Shown here in pieces: positions 1 through 12,110 of a stretch of 64,000 bases of DNA (position 1 is its first letter; each line of letters starts with the position of its first letter). Source of the DNA: Prostheceraeus crozeri. Its lineage: Eukaryota > Platyhelminthes > Polycladida > Euryleptidae. The DNA is taken from NCBI GenBank assembly GCA_907163375.1, contig CAJQUW010009263.1:62001-126000 (forward strand). The letters run 5' to 3'. The notes beneath the pieces were generated by a model. That model was not told the DNA's origin and did no database searches. It worked only from the letters and a program-made list of their open reading frames with translations. A program made the translations under genes and the position numbers.

Positions 1-2897
1 TTTTCTGGAGATAATTTCAACCATGCTGAACGTACCCTTTGAAAAATTGTTCGTAATCGTTGCACTTGTTCTTCTAAAGTTTTCGAGAATACTAAAATGT
101 CATCCAGATATATTAGACACTGATGCCAATTCTCCTTATCGAATACTTTGTGCATTAATTTTTGAAATGTACTTGGGGAAGTGGAAAGTCCCATCGATAT
201 TCGAAAAAATTCCCAATGATTTGTTTTCGTGCTGAAAGCCGTCTTCTGAATATCACTTTCGAGCATTGGCACGTTATAATATCCAGAGAGGTCAAGAGTG
301 GTGAAATATGCTGATCCATGAAGCGTATCTAATAAGTGTTTTGTCTCTGGTATAGGAAATATTGGTCTTTTAGTTATTGCGTTTAATTTCCGGTAATCCA
401 CTGTAAGTCTGATATCGCCATTCTTTTTCGGTACTACTACCAACGGTGCATTCCATGGAGATTCGCTTTCCCGTATTATGCCTTTATTCTGTAAGTCATG
501 TATCATTTCTTCAACTTTATCTTCTAACGGAATAGGAACACGCCTGTAGGCACATGCAATTTAGGTTTTTCATGTCCGGTATCAATTTCATGTTTCACCA
601 TATCAGTTAATCCAATATCATGCTTGCTCACACTGAAAATATCCACAAATTCTTTTAAAAGAGGTTTTAGCAGTTATTTTTCTTTTTCACCAATTTCGTC
701 CATTTGTTTTTTAAATTTCAATTCTAAAATTTTCCAACGTTTATCTGCATTCATCTCACTCATTTGGTTAACACACTTTCCACCACGTGAGTTGTTTTTC
801 TGACTCGATGTAGCTCCAATGAAACTTCCTAACTTCATACCCTTAGGCTATGCAATTTTACACCATCCTCAAAAGTCCATATTCGCACAGGGACATGTTT
901 CCTGTTGTCAATTTTAACCATTCCTGTAGCTGTTATCCAATTTCTCTCACCTAAATCAGTCACATTTGGTTCATAGAGACCCTCTAGTTCCTCATTTAGA
1001 TCAACATAACCACGTATCATATATTCTCCAGCTTCATGTAGTGTCACTGTATCGAAACATTTAACATCAAAGCCTAAATTTTGAACATCATCACTTATGT
1101 CACGAGTCTTTTGTAAAATCAAATCTTCTGCCTGATCTCGACTCTCAGAGCAGGCTACGCCTAGTTTTCCGACTTCAAACCACTGCGACTCACACTCCGA
1201 CTTTTCAGTTGTTGTATCAACGGTACCTCGACATTGTTTACCCAAGCACAATTCTCAGGAGGATCTACTGCTAATTTCAGCTTTTTCATGGCTTGAAATC
1301 CCAAAATCAGATTTGGATATATTTTGTCAACAATCCAGAACTTACAGTACCTCTCTTGATCACGTATTTGAACGTTCAGCTTAACCCAACCGTCGGTATG
1401 CATTCGTGAATCATTCGCACATTTGATAAATTTATTTGCTTTTATTATTCTGCTTCCAGAAATTCCTGTTCTCTTGACGAACTCTCTATCAATAACATTG
1501 ATGTCTGCTCCAGTGTCCAAAAACAATATTGAATCGCGCCCCTCGCATTTACCCTCGATCAATGGCTTATTTTTCGACTTCTTTGATTTTTTCTTAATTG
1601 TCTTGGTTACATCTGGATGAAGTGCTCGAACCGTTTTCCACTTTTTATTCCCTTGAATGTACTCGTACAAATCATTAATGTCATCTGGATAGACCTTTTC
1701 GCTTTGATTTCTTCTCGTCTTGACTTCAGCTTCACCTTTTGAGATATTGTCGTCATACATAGTCATTGCATGGATCTCCGCGATTACATCCATTTCCTGA
1801 ATACTGCATTCACTTTCCGTTTGTGATTCGGAAGTGTCATCTGATACATCAGCTGAGTCCCATTCGGTATTTTCCTGCACTTGTATCTTCCGAAAACGTC
1901 GCGGTCTGATTGAATTTTGTAACCTGCAATTCGATGAATTATGTCCGAATCGTCCACAATGTTTACACTTATTGTTTTCACAGAATCGAGCCATATGCCC
2001 TCGATTTCCGCACACCCAACAAATTATTTCTTGTCGTTGAGGTCTTGTTCTGGACCTATTGAATTGTATGTCCTTGTGTTTACTTTGCATCACTTTGTTG
2101 GCATAATCTCTTTGCCAAGCGTCATTATTTTGCCGCGTAATATCGGCATAAGATCGTCTCGGAGTAACACTTGTATTTTGTAAAAATGTCACGATGTAAC
2201 TAAGCTGCTTCTGTACCATAGTCAATTGGTTTTGCAATTTTTCAATCGCAGCATTTTGCACACTTTCCTCCAATTCAGCTTTTCTCACATACGTCGATGC
2301 ATTTGTTTTCTTCTCTTTCTTCACGAGATTGTATGCCTGGTCAAGAGTATCAACTTTCACTCTGTTTAGGGCCAGTTTCAGTTCTTCATTTCTTAATCCT
2401 TTGGTGAACGCATCAATAAGGTGTTTCCCTCTTTGCTCTGAGCTCATACTTTTTAAAAGTTTAAACCCTTCGATTCTGATTTCCGACAAGAATTCTCGTA
2501 AGTGCTGATCACTCTTCTGCTTACATGCAAATAATTTCACCAGCGGAGTTAACTCAGATTCTTTGGGTAGGAATAGTTCCATCAATTTGGTTTCGATCCA
2601 CTAGAAATTGTTTTCATTGTCCTTGAATTCGAGTTGCCCACATAATTCGAAGCGCATTTCATCCGACAATGTATTGAAGAGAACAATGATTTTAGTCTCG
2701 TTCTTCGTAATTCCAGATATCTTGAAATATTGTTTTAATTTTTCCAAATGTGATTTTATGTCATCATTTTTGTCACATTGGTGAGGAACAGTAATCGAGT
2801 CTTTGTGGAGTAACTTTTGCAGTAAGTTTTCCAATAGCTGACACTGCTCGCTAACACCAAGTGTTGCATCCCCAGAAGGCATGGTAGATTCAACCAA
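1..2897 (-). mobile_element. Ty3/gypsy LTR-retrotransposon fossil, partial
   Basis: This minus-strand element is cut by the left edge. From its 5' side it shows a gag-like region (about 2.9-1.8 kb) ending in two CCHC zinc knuckles (CWVCGNRGHMARFC and CKHCGRFGHNSSNC), then a retroviral-type aspartic protease with the LDTGAD active-site motif (about 1.5 kb), then a reverse transcriptase whose fingers and palm are readable near 550-1, including the YLDDILVFSK box typical of Ty3/gypsy. RNase H, integrase and the 3' LTR would lie outside the window. No LTR was recognised on the 5' side, where a DNA transposon sits only a few dozen bases away. The copy is broken, with several breaks, so it is an old, inactive fossil. 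Family placement rests on the RT box and domain order. Confidence 0.85.
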
Positions 2898-2934
2898 GTA
2901 ATGTACTGTCTTTTAAATTCAAACGCAGTTAGTA

Positions 2935-3062
2935 TACCTTTTCCATTTCTATTTGGATATAAGTAAGTTCAATTTAGTTTGCAGAAATATCTCTGGTAAG
3001 AAAGTAAGTTTGATTTAGTATAAGTAAGATCAATTTAGTTTTTCTTTAGATATCTTTGATTA
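2935..3062 (+). repeat. Left terminal inverted repeat of the Tc1-type element
   Basis: It is near-identical to the reverse complement of 4343-4470. It contains three related internal blocks around GTAAG-TTTAGT, so each arm is itself built from short repeats, which could serve as several transposase binding sites. Confidence 0.8.
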
Positions 3063-3208
3063 CTATTCCCAGTGTGTCAATTGTGAATCGATGACGATTT
3101 GAATTTATTAAAATTTTGAATTTCACTGTAATGCTAGAATTGTGTTAGCGTTATTGAAATTCTGATTATCATAGTTTAAATCATATTCACTCGAAGTGTC
3201 GTTCAAGA

Positions 3209-4256
3209 ATGTTGATAGGGAAATATAACACGATAAGCTTTACTGATCGGGAGCGCCTTGTCAAGGCATTTAATGACAACATGGATTGGTTAAATTTAGC
3301 CAATTATCTTGGTATAAAGCCCCAATCAGCGAGGAATGTGATTGTGAACTATAAGAAAACTGGTCGGATCGAGGCCAAACAAAAAGGCGGCTCTAGAAAT
3401 GTCAAAGTTGACGACGAAATGATGGCGGTTGTACAAGAGTTCATTGAACAGAAGCCAACAGCAACACTGAATGAAATGATTGCATTATTGAGACAGCGAC
3501 TACCTGAAAAGCCAACAACTTCACATCAAACGCTAAGTGCTCGTCTTGATGGTTTATTTTATACACTAAAAGATGTCAGGTCTGTTCCTGTTCAATGGAA
3601 TACTCCAGAAAGAAAAGCGATAGTATGCAGAGTGGTGCTTCGGTGACGGACTTTCAGTCAAGAAAATCTACGTTGATGAATTTGGCTTCAACGTATGGAC
3701 ATCAAGAACGAAAGGGAGGTCTCTGTCTGGTGAACGTGCTGTACGTTTGGTGGAAGGACAAAGAGGTCAAAATCTAACTCTTTGTTTAGCTATCAGCCCC
3801 GAATTGGACCTGGTTCACCATCTTCAAACTCGTGGAGGTATGAGAAAAGCGCGGTCTGCTGATTTCTTGTCGGAAGTCGCTGAGTTGATTGAAGTCACTG
3901 ATGAGCATTATGCAATCATTTTCGACAATGCTCAATGCCATGGAGAAGATAATCAGTTGGGTGACTCTGTAGTTATTCGAAAGTTGCCAAAGTATGCTCC
4001 ATTTCTGAACGCTTGTGAAATGGCAGGATCATGCCTTAAAGCAGCAGTGAAAAGACGGCTTTCGGATCCCGTGATTCAAAGTGAGCTTCATGACAGATCG
4101 ACAAATGAAGGACTTCACAATCGTCGGATGAGAATCATTGAGCGTGAAGTTCTTTCTTGCCTCCATGTCATAACAACTTCCAAGTGCCAACACTTTCAAA
4201 CACATACATTGAAATATCTTCCTAAGTGTCTTCGTGGTGAGAACATTTTTGATTAG
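3209..4256 (+). pseudogene. Tc1/IS630-like transposase, one frameshift
   Basis: This is the DDE transposase of the flanking 1.5-kb transposon. The N-terminal part (3209-3646) is a paired-like helix-turn-helix domain followed by a linker ending near WNTPERKAI. The catalytic part (about 3652-4256) is in another frame and carries YVDEFGFNVW (first Asp), IIFDNAQCHGE (second Asp) and PFLNACEMAGSCLKAAVK, which matches the usual P-x-LNPIE region with the third acidic residue. The frame change near 3645 is the only clear lesion, so the copy is probably inactive but recently so. The ATG at 3209 is the first in frame and sits about 150 bp inside the left TIR. An alternative reading, a two-frame transposase with programmed slippage, is less likely because no slippery heptamer is evident. 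Confidence 0.8.
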
Positions 4257-4342
4257 TTATTTAACATTGCATTTATAAAAGTTGTTTATTTGATCTTTTG
4301 ATATTTTGCCTTCATGAAACTCTAAGGGAGCACTAGGAATTG

Positions 4343-4470
4343 TTATCAAAGATATCTAAAGAAAAACTAAATTGATCTTACTTATACTAAATCAAACTTA
4401 TTTTCTTACCAGAGAAATTTCTGCTAACTAAATTGAACTTACTTATATCCAAATAGAAATAGAAAAGGTA
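4343..4470 (-). repeat. Right terminal inverted repeat of the Tc1-type element
   Basis: Reverse complement of the left arm, with about five or six mismatches over the full length. It is followed directly by TA. Confidence 0.8.
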
Positions 4471-4472
4471 TA

Positions 4473-5599
4473 GTATAGCAACATCTAAGATATAAGAAGT
4501 GCTATGTCAAGAGGAACACTAGGTCATAGACTGCCAATCAGGCAAGATATCAACACACAACTTGTTAGATATCTCTACAACATAACAGTTGTCCTTCATG
4601 ATTCCTCTCTATACATAGAAATTAACAGTACCATAGAAAGTCCTAGAATGGAAATTGCATGAAAATTATGGCACACTCCGGGGGAACTTAGTTGGGGCAA
4701 AAAGCAACTTGTGCGATCTGGCTTCCATGTTTTTTGATTGGAATTTACATTTATCAGGCCAATTCGTGATCTGGATTCTTGGCCCTTGTCCAAAGACCAT
4801 GTACTCAAAAGCAATAGTGAATTTACAAAATACTGCGGCGACAGGATGACAAAGAAGGAAATCCTTTAAAACGTTCTGTACGTTCATCATTTTGAAATAT
4901 CGCTCCGATAATCTATCAATAGTATAATCAGACTCCTACGCAACTTGTAATGTCGATTTACAGAACATACATGACCCCAGCTTGAAATCAGAGGCCAAGA
5001 AATCTTAGAGCATTCATTTTACTTTAAAGGGTTCCCCTTTCACTAAATTTGAATAATTTTCAAAATCTCTACATGCTTTCGAATATCAGCTTCCAAATAT
5101 CATCACTATGTCATATTAATCAATGATTAATTGAAAAGTTCCGGCGACATTTTTCATTTATCTGATAAATGACTCTCACTAGAGAAGCTTTCGATGTGTT
5201 TATTCCAGAACAGCGCTAGGTTTCTTGACCGTTAGAAGGAGAAATTATCCAATAATTAGAATTTTTATATTTGAATTCTTGAAATGTTCTTACAACCAGT
5301 ACACCGACTACTTTCGATGATGACTCTGTGAACCAAATTTCAATTCGCATTCCAGTGTTGAAAAATTTGAAAATAGTTGTCAATGACTGCTGCAAATAGA
5401 CACAGCATATTAATCCTTGGAATAGTAGGCTATTTCACATAAAGCAATGCCACCATCTCACTTAAAATTCTCTCCACGAAAATCCTGCAATTTGCTGTCA
5501 ACAACTTCAACAACCAGCTTGGCAAATAGTTTGACTATGATATAATGTTTTAGATCAAATCTGATCTACAAACCATAGATGTTTCCATGTGCCATCATT
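4473..5599. other. No recognisable gene
   Basis: AT-rich DNA with no convincing coding frame, RNA gene or paired repeat. It could include leader or LTR sequence of the neighbouring gypsy fossil, but I saw no matching second copy to show this. Confidence 0.5.
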
Positions 5600-6240
5600 G
5601 TACATAGGCAAGATATCAAACTTCCATTCTAGTGTACTATTATCTACTTCTATGTCTCTATAGGCTTTTGCTCATGGCCTACCTGGCTAACGTGTGCAGG
5701 TTTGTGCCGCACCACTGCCTCACGTCGTCTATCCACATGGCGAGACACACCAGTCGTCCGTCTTTCATTCTGCAGATGTATCCGAACACGCAGAGTTTCC
5801 CATGCACCACCATCTACATTAGACACTTTGTCATGTTGGTCGTATTCGTTGCAGCACTTCGGAGTTTGGCATGTGTTGGAACCATCGCATGTTCAGCAAT
5901 CCTCTGTAACAACGTAGCTCAAAAGCGGTAATGCGCCTTACACGCATGTCTGCAGCACCGTCATTTTTGCCTGAATGCTTATGTCCTTGCTTCTCCACAT
6001 TCTTCTAAGCCCGCATGGAGCATAGGTGTCTATTCCGATAAGCATGTGGATCTCTTTGCAGGAATCACTGTTGGTCGGTAGTAGGCTAACCAGATGCACA
6101 AAGCGGTCTAACGTCTCTACTGGCTCATCTTCCATTTTGATGGCATGCGTTGTTGCGTCTTTGCCAAAGACAAGAACCTTCGCTTTGCTAGCGTTGATTT
6201 GCGGTAAAGCTCTTTCCCCCAGGGAAGATAACACCTAAGG
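5600..6240 (-). mobile_element. Truncated LINE, reverse transcriptase thumb/C-terminal part
   Basis: On the minus strand, 6234-5940 reads as the post-palm segment of a non-LTR retrotransposon: an INASKAKVLVFG block, then VETLDRFVHL (usual VDSFVYLGS), then CKEIHMLIG and LRRMWRSKDISIQAKMTVLQTCV, which matches the K-I-R-L-Y/TCVLPVLLYG region. Recognisable C-terminal LINE sequence continues towards 5600 with stops and frame changes. It is truncated at both ends and inactive. The segment resembles RTE or Jockey-type elements, but I cannot fix the clade. Confidence 0.6.
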
Positions 6241-8066
6241 ACAACAAATTCATTTCACCACAACTAGTAAAGTGATAAAGACATAGCCTTTTAACCACAT
6301 CAACTCATTCAACACTCTAAAAAGGTGTGGTACAGCAGGAGTTGGTGGAAGACTGGGAAGACGCGGAAAGAACAATGCCTATACGAGTAATAGTATGCGT
6401 CGAATAGACGAAGTCAGATCAATTTACTGACACTGCACTTCAAGTTATCGTCTCTAGTTTAAAAGTGTTTGCCGGATTTGCATAATTTTTGTATGCGGGT
6501 AGAAATCCTCAAATACGTGTATTTGAAGTTATGCGATGACTGATTAATTCTTATGGATTTTAAACAAATTTAAAAACGTGGGGGAAGTTAATCCATAAGT
6601 GCCAACATCAGTGCCCATTATAATAAGAAGTATTTATAATGAAGTGAATGTGCACGTATGTATGACGTGAACTGTGCATTGACATTACATTAAAAAAGCG
6701 CATGCAGTGACGTGTGGGACGTGATTGAATAACGCACACGGAATCACCTGAAGAAAGCACAGCGTCTTTATTCTATTAAACTCATGAGCATAGAGCTCAT
6801 GAGTATTCGGTTGAGTGGTGAAGCATAATTTCAATTTTCTCAATGGCAAAACGGAAGAATGATAATGAGAAGTCGGACTTGCAAATGGTAAAATTTTCTT
6901 ATTTCAATGAATGCCTAAATTTGAACTTTGTGAGATCTTCCCAAGCCGGCATTTGACATTTAGCAGTACAAAGAATATACCTGAATGCACGTAATTCACC
7001 TTTATCCGACTTTTTACGACAATAGCGGGGGACTACTTTTAGATTTATGAATGCAAGTGGCTGCACAATTAGTCCTTCATACAGTTGTCATTAGGGTAAT
7101 GAGGATAAAATTGTTGCTGGTAAGGAATATGTAATCGGAGAATTCTCCAAATTGTATTGATATTTTAGGTCCGCAGCATCCTACATTGCATGTAGACTTA
7201 TAATGAAGAAGTTACGAAACAATTATTTGGATTGTTGTGACAGCTACGAAATCAAATTGAAGTTTCAAGTTACTTTTGAAATGAACGGGAGGTGAATGGA
7301 AGCAGTGAACGGGGAATGAAGGGAACAGTGAACGTGAAGCAAACGGGACGGATTCATTGTTGAACGTGAACTGAACGCGGTTCAAAATTTTCGTGGGCTT
7401 GTCACTCTCTGTGCAATGCGTAGGTACGCTGCGCAAAATGCTACTCCATAACGCTGTCGGCTTAGATTTTGCATTGGACTAAGTCCTATTCACTATTCAT
7501 CTATTCTTTGTAGATATACTCTCAATCGTAATATTCATCTATTGCATGACGTTTTGTGATAGTTGTAGTAGTTGTAGTCGGTAATTATTGCGAACCCAAT
7601 CAGTTTAAAATTTATAAAAAGAAGATACTCGAATACGCAACGAATAAATTGTTGCAAAACCTTGAAGACATGGTCAACTGCATTCAGTGATATGAGACTA
7701 CACTGAAGCTCATAAAACCCTGATTGTAAGAAAACTGATGATGATGGTAATCAAGAGTGAACAACTTGAGGTTTGAAATTTGCCCCTTCAGCTTTAACAA
7801 AAAATCTTTACTGATTGATTCCACCTTCATCAGCATGCATATCACTAGCATGCTTATTCAAATGATTTCGAAATTTGTCTTCATTTGAAAGACAATATTT
7901 CATCAATACTTATTTATTGATCCTGATTATTACCTATTTAGCGAATATTAAAAGCTATTTATCGATTAAATCCTTTCTCATCTTTCCATAAGTTTTTGTT
8001 CAAGCACAACACACATAAATGCGCACGATTAACACTTTCGTGAACGCTATGAAACTGGATTCGTAC
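6241..8066. other. No recognisable gene
   Basis: AT-rich sequence downstream of the last visible host exon. It probably contains intron or 3' flank of the host gene, but no further exon with good splice sites and coding character was found. Around 7270-7390 there is a purine-rich stretch with repeated GAACGGGA-like words. Confidence 0.5.
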
Positions 8067-8430
8067 CTGAGACATCCGGAGAGATTCGAATTCGATGTCG
8101 TTGGTTGACAGGATCTTTCTCTACTCGCAGAATATGTCGCTGACCACGAGGATCCGTCCATTCCGCCCGTATTCTGTTGGGATCAATTCCTGTCATGTCG
8201 ATGCCTATCTCATGCTCAAACTTTGGATACGGAACTGAAGACAACGTGTCTGGGAGGAGAACGCGTACACACTTAGCGCTGTAAGTGACTTCGTGTTCTA
8301 TTGGAGTTACATGAATGCAGCTGCCTTCTGCACGTATTTTATGACGGCCCGAACTACTGGGAATGAAAGTGAAAATTGCTGTACGATTGTCATGAGACCA
8401 TATAGGATTTGGTTCAGGGGTGATAAGAAT
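8067..8430 (-). CDS. Host gene, internal exon (Ig/filamin-like beta-rich protein, unidentified)
   Basis: A 364-bp open segment flanked by good splice sites on the minus strand: acceptor TTTAATTGCAG before 8430 and donor CAG|GTACGA after 8067. It enters in phase 0 and leaves in phase 1. The roughly 121 encoded residues start ILITPEPNPIWSHD, and include FTFIPSSSGRHKIRAEG, a pattern of alternating strands ending in G-x-H-x-I-x-A-x-G that recalls filamin or Ig-type beta sandwiches. A second beta-rich stretch (IRAEWTDPRGQRHILRVEKD) follows. No signal peptide or membrane segment is visible. Phase and content fit direct joining to the exon at 10842-11168. I do not recognise the protein. The beta-sandwich idea is inference from strand pattern only. 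Confidence 0.6.
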
Positions 8431-8939
8431 CTGCAATTAAAGTCAAGCATTGAATCAATAATATTATCAGCAAACATGTATTGAAACATCAACAGACATT
8501 TCAGCAACCGTACTATTGCATTAATGATCATGGCAAGAAATCGTGTTACATAGATCGCTCAGGGAATTTCATGCGTCACAATATTGGATAGGACAGCATT
8601 TTGATGGATGAAGCGGTTTTGACTGTTTTGAGAAAATTAGTCATTTTCAGATTGCAAGTTCATGTAGGCATATCCCCAAATGCATGGTTTTCTACCTAAA
8701 TGATTTATTGAACTCATTTTTGAAATTAGTGAAATGATATTGTTTTTCAGTCTATTAGTCTTTCTACGCACAAAAATTAATCAATAAATTCTATCAAAAT
8801 ATATTTCGCCGGTCTGGCCTTATCAATTGAAATAGAAAGAAATCCTAAGCAAAAATTTTTGGAAATCAAATGCTGAATCATTTTAAATCTCCTTACAAAA
8901 ATTACTAACCATCAATGTCATTATCGATATCCAGCAGAT

Positions 8940-9863
8940 ATCCACATATATCATAGTTCATTATTCAATAGTCTCATAGTTCACTATAGTTCATTCTATA
9001 CCTCTCTAGGTCTTCTATATAGTTACTGTTGGCATGTTTGGTTGGTTCCACTCTGCTGAGATGACGATCCTTTTCTGTTATATACTGTACTGATGTTGAC
9101 TGATTGCGTTATTTGACGTTCCATAGCGTTATTATGATGTACACTTGTTATATTCATTGAAAATTCTTGTTCTACGTTGTCATGATGTTATTTGCAATGT
9201 CTCCATAAACTTGATGTATCCTCCTTTTCCTTCAATTGCTTTATATGTTCTTTTCCTCTGATTTTCGCATTTCTTGCTGTTTCTCCGATATAGATCCTTT
9301 TACATCGTTCACATTCAATTTTGTAGGTTATTCCATGGCTCCCATGGGAAAATCATTGGCTGCTGGGATGATTTTCATCATCGTATGAGAATGTGCATCA
9401 CATTTTCCTTTGTCATTACTTTTGCATACTAGGCATTTGTCTGTGCACTTTTTCCTCTCGAACGGATTTGATCTTTGTAGTTTTGATTTTATGGTATCTT
9501 TTGCTGTTTCAATAACTTTGATTTTGAATCCACTTCTCTTTCCAACTCTTTCTTCAATATAGAATTTGGGGTTGATTGAATGAATAACACACTTTAGTAA
9601 TTATCTTTCTTATACCAAGTTTTCGTTTTCATTTGTTTCATCCTACTTCTCTCAGTTTGTTGCCATTCTCTTGGTCTGTACATTGGTCTGATTTTGTTTC
9701 TGTCATCCTCTTTTATTTTGTTGTAGGCATTTAATGCTGACTTTGAAATTTGCGCTGAAAATTTTTGACCACAACCATACTGCATTCTCCTATTCATTTC
9801 TGTTAAATGTTTGACTGTTTGACTCCATGGTAAGTGTTGACTACAGTTGAGCAAAATTCTCAA
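8940..9863 (-). mobile_element. GIY-YIG-bearing retroelement remnant (Penelope/Naiad-like?)
   Basis: Minus-strand reading from 9863 gives a C-terminal part of a retroelement protein: HLPWSQTVKHLTEMNRRMQ, then a basic stretch, then NPFERKKCTDKCLVCKS with paired cysteines, then IECERCKRIYIGETARNAKIRGKEHI, a clear GIY-YIG endonuclease N-terminus preceded by CxxC. The following W-R-H-C and MERQITQSVNIS segments match the usual tail of this module. A few stops and frame changes interrupt it, so it is dead. Zn-finger plus GIY-YIG modules occur in Penelope-like elements of several animals. The RT domain is not present here, so clade placement is uncertain. It lies in the intron between the two host exons. 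Confidence 0.6.
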
Positions 9864-10215
9864 ATAAGCAAAATTTTACATAAAGCTTTTATGGAGATTG
9901 CATTTGGGCATGCAAAACATGATAAATTCAAACATAGAGTAAGTATATATAGTTAGAGTGTCGACTCAAAAAAGTGTGTGTATACAGTGAAAAGTTTTAT
10001 ATGAAAATATTCAGTTTTTTACGGAGATTAAGTTCCTGTGGTGCAAAAAAATATTTGAGCAGTTTTTAAAAAGCTAATTTTTTTGAAAATTGATATACTA
10101 CCGACATGAAGCCACTTTATAATTAGTATGAAACAAGTTGGATATCAAAAGGAATGAATATTTGCTAACAAGCACCTTGATTAAGCGGAAATTAAGCTGA
10201 TGATCAAGGAAATCA

Positions 10216-10244
10216 AGGGACTGCATTATAATGCAGTTCCCTGC
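10216..10244. repeat. Near-perfect palindrome
   Basis: A GGGACTGCATTA arm is followed at once by its complement with one inserted base. It is about 25 bp and has no known role. Confidence 0.5.
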
Positions 10245-10841
10245 AAGTCTTCAAGGATAAGTTGAGCATCTAATTGGGAGCTTCTTGGCAAAGATGTCAT
10301 GTTTCTAATTTAACTTTCAGCTGCATGATTTTATGATTCACAAGGCGTCTTTTCTTAAATCTGAAGAGTAATGTGGACCCATCAACACTAATCATGATCA
10401 GCTTCCTTCATTATGATGTTTTCCTCTTTCAGTGGCAGTTTGTGATATGACCACGCTTAAGAAAATAATCTTATTATAATAAAACTGACCTTTTTGTAAT
10501 GGTAACCCATCGAATTGCCAATTAAAAAACTATATTACCTCTCCAAGCTGTCATGACATAGAGAATTTGTGAAATACTATTCTTTATTCTGTATTGCCAT
10601 CACGATCACTCACGTTCGTGTAGATTCCTCCTCTAGTGTAGCAATTTGCATATCTCACAGGTGGTACTAGGTCTCGACTCATGTACATTTAATGAAATCG
10701 AAACTGCATACACATTGGGTATTTAATAAATGCTGAGTTGCCACTCTACCTAATATACTTACTCTATGAATCCAAATTAGACTGAAATTTTGATAATTGA
10801 TTCCATCGAGGGAATAATAACAAATAAATCATCTTACTCAC

Positions 10842-11168
10842 ACCATTAGGATCTTCTACAAAGAAACAGACACTATCATGAACATAAACTGGTTCACTGA
10901 GTTGGAGGCGAATAGCAACCACATGATGATCTTCACTGCGAGTAGCTGAGGCCTTATCACCGGTGAAATATTCGGGAATCACTGCCAAAGTTCCCTCGGT
11001 GATCATCAATTCATCGGAAACAGATGAAACACGGAACTCAGACCTGGATGACTGTAAAATCTCCTCTTGTGAATGACTGAATACATCTCCGACCGAGTTA
11101 CACTGGCGACTGCGATAGGTCATAGTTTCAAATAAGTGTGCCGAAGTTAGTACTGACAGTTGCAACTG
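10842..11168 (-). CDS. Host gene, internal exon (same gene as 8067-8430)
   Basis: A 327-bp (109-codon) open segment with an acceptor TTTATCGTTTCAG before 11168 and a strong donor GTGAGTAAG after 10842. It is phase 0 at both ends, so it can join in frame to the exon starting at 8430. The protein reads QLQLSVLTSAHLFETM, then a serine-rich linker (SHSQEEILQSSRSEF), then a beta-rich part (VVAIRLQLSEPVYVHDSVCFFVEDPNG). The last part would run on into ILITPEPNP of the next exon and make a continuous Ig-like fold. Upstream and downstream exons were not found. The intervening intron is about 2.4 kb and carries a retroelement remnant. No family is assigned. Confidence 0.6.
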
Positions 11169-11890
11169 CTGAAACGATAAATTCAAACAATCTCTTAGTC
11201 GTAAGTTTAGGGGAAACTCAGTCAATAACATTTTCATTTGTCATGATGAATTGATGATGTCATTTGATGACACATTACTCAAATATAAGCAATGAATTAG
11301 ATTTACTAATACAGATTTAGACGGCACTTCTGTTCTCGCAGAATATTGCTTAGGAGCGATAAAAAATGATGAAAACACAATAAAATAGTTTAAGTTCTTG
11401 TACTTTACTTCTACTTGTACATAACTTCTACCATAGAGGATGCTAGTGCAATGAATATAATAAATTGAAAGCAAGCAGTTAATTACAACATTTTACAGTG
11501 AATCATCAATGTTTACCCAGCTCTAATCTCGAGTTATCTCAATCAAATCAACAGTGCTACCACTTATGAGTGTAAACATGCAACAGCAATGCGACTTCAT
11601 GGCAATTTCAGCCCACTTTTAAATGATGCTTGATGATCACAGAATCGAAATACATCACTTGCTTGTCATGACGATTTCTATGACAAAGATAGGAAGCGGT
11701 TCCATGTGTACAATGTCATAAAAATTGCAAAGAAGCCAGTAAAAAAGCATATTCAATAATGTGTTTAATTTCAAGGATAGAGAAGCCTACATTCAAGAAC
11801 GGTGTCATGAATAGCTTGAGGTCATTTTAACAGTTGATTCCTAGCGTAATTGACATTGTTTGAATAAATCCTGTGTCATGAATATGATAA

Positions 11891-12110
11891 GTTGTAGAGC
11901 CAGGGTAAACCAGATGTTCGGTTGTGGAAAAACGCAAGTTATGCCAAATCAAGATGCATTTCGCCACCACCGGTGAGCATGGTCACGTTCTAAAATCACA
12001 AAATCCTTTCATAATCTAAATAAATGATAGGTGGTAAGCGAAATGCGTCGTGATTTGGCATAACTTGCGTTTTTCACAATCGAACATCTGGTTTACCCTG
12101 GCTCCACAAC
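11891..12110. mobile_element. MITE with about 75-bp inverted repeats
   Basis: The 220-bp element starts GTTGTAGAGCCAGGG and ends with the complementary CCCTGGCTCCACAAC. The two arms match over about 75 bp around an AT-rich centre with no coding capacity. No target duplication could be fixed, so the superfamily is unknown. Confidence 0.75.

Larger units (their letters stand above)
2935..4470 (+). mobile_element. IS630/Tc1-mariner-type DNA transposon with long TIRs
   Basis: The element is 1,536 bp, bounded by TA on both sides (2933-2934 and 4471-4472), as expected for Tc1/mariner-IS630 target duplications. Its ends read TACCTTTTCC and its near-complement, and the terminal inverted repeats match over roughly 125-135 bp with only a handful of differences. 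One transposase gene lies between them. It sits immediately upstream of the minus-strand gypsy gag region, so it probably jumped into the leader of that older element. The close TIR match suggests a fairly recent insertion. Confidence 0.85.
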
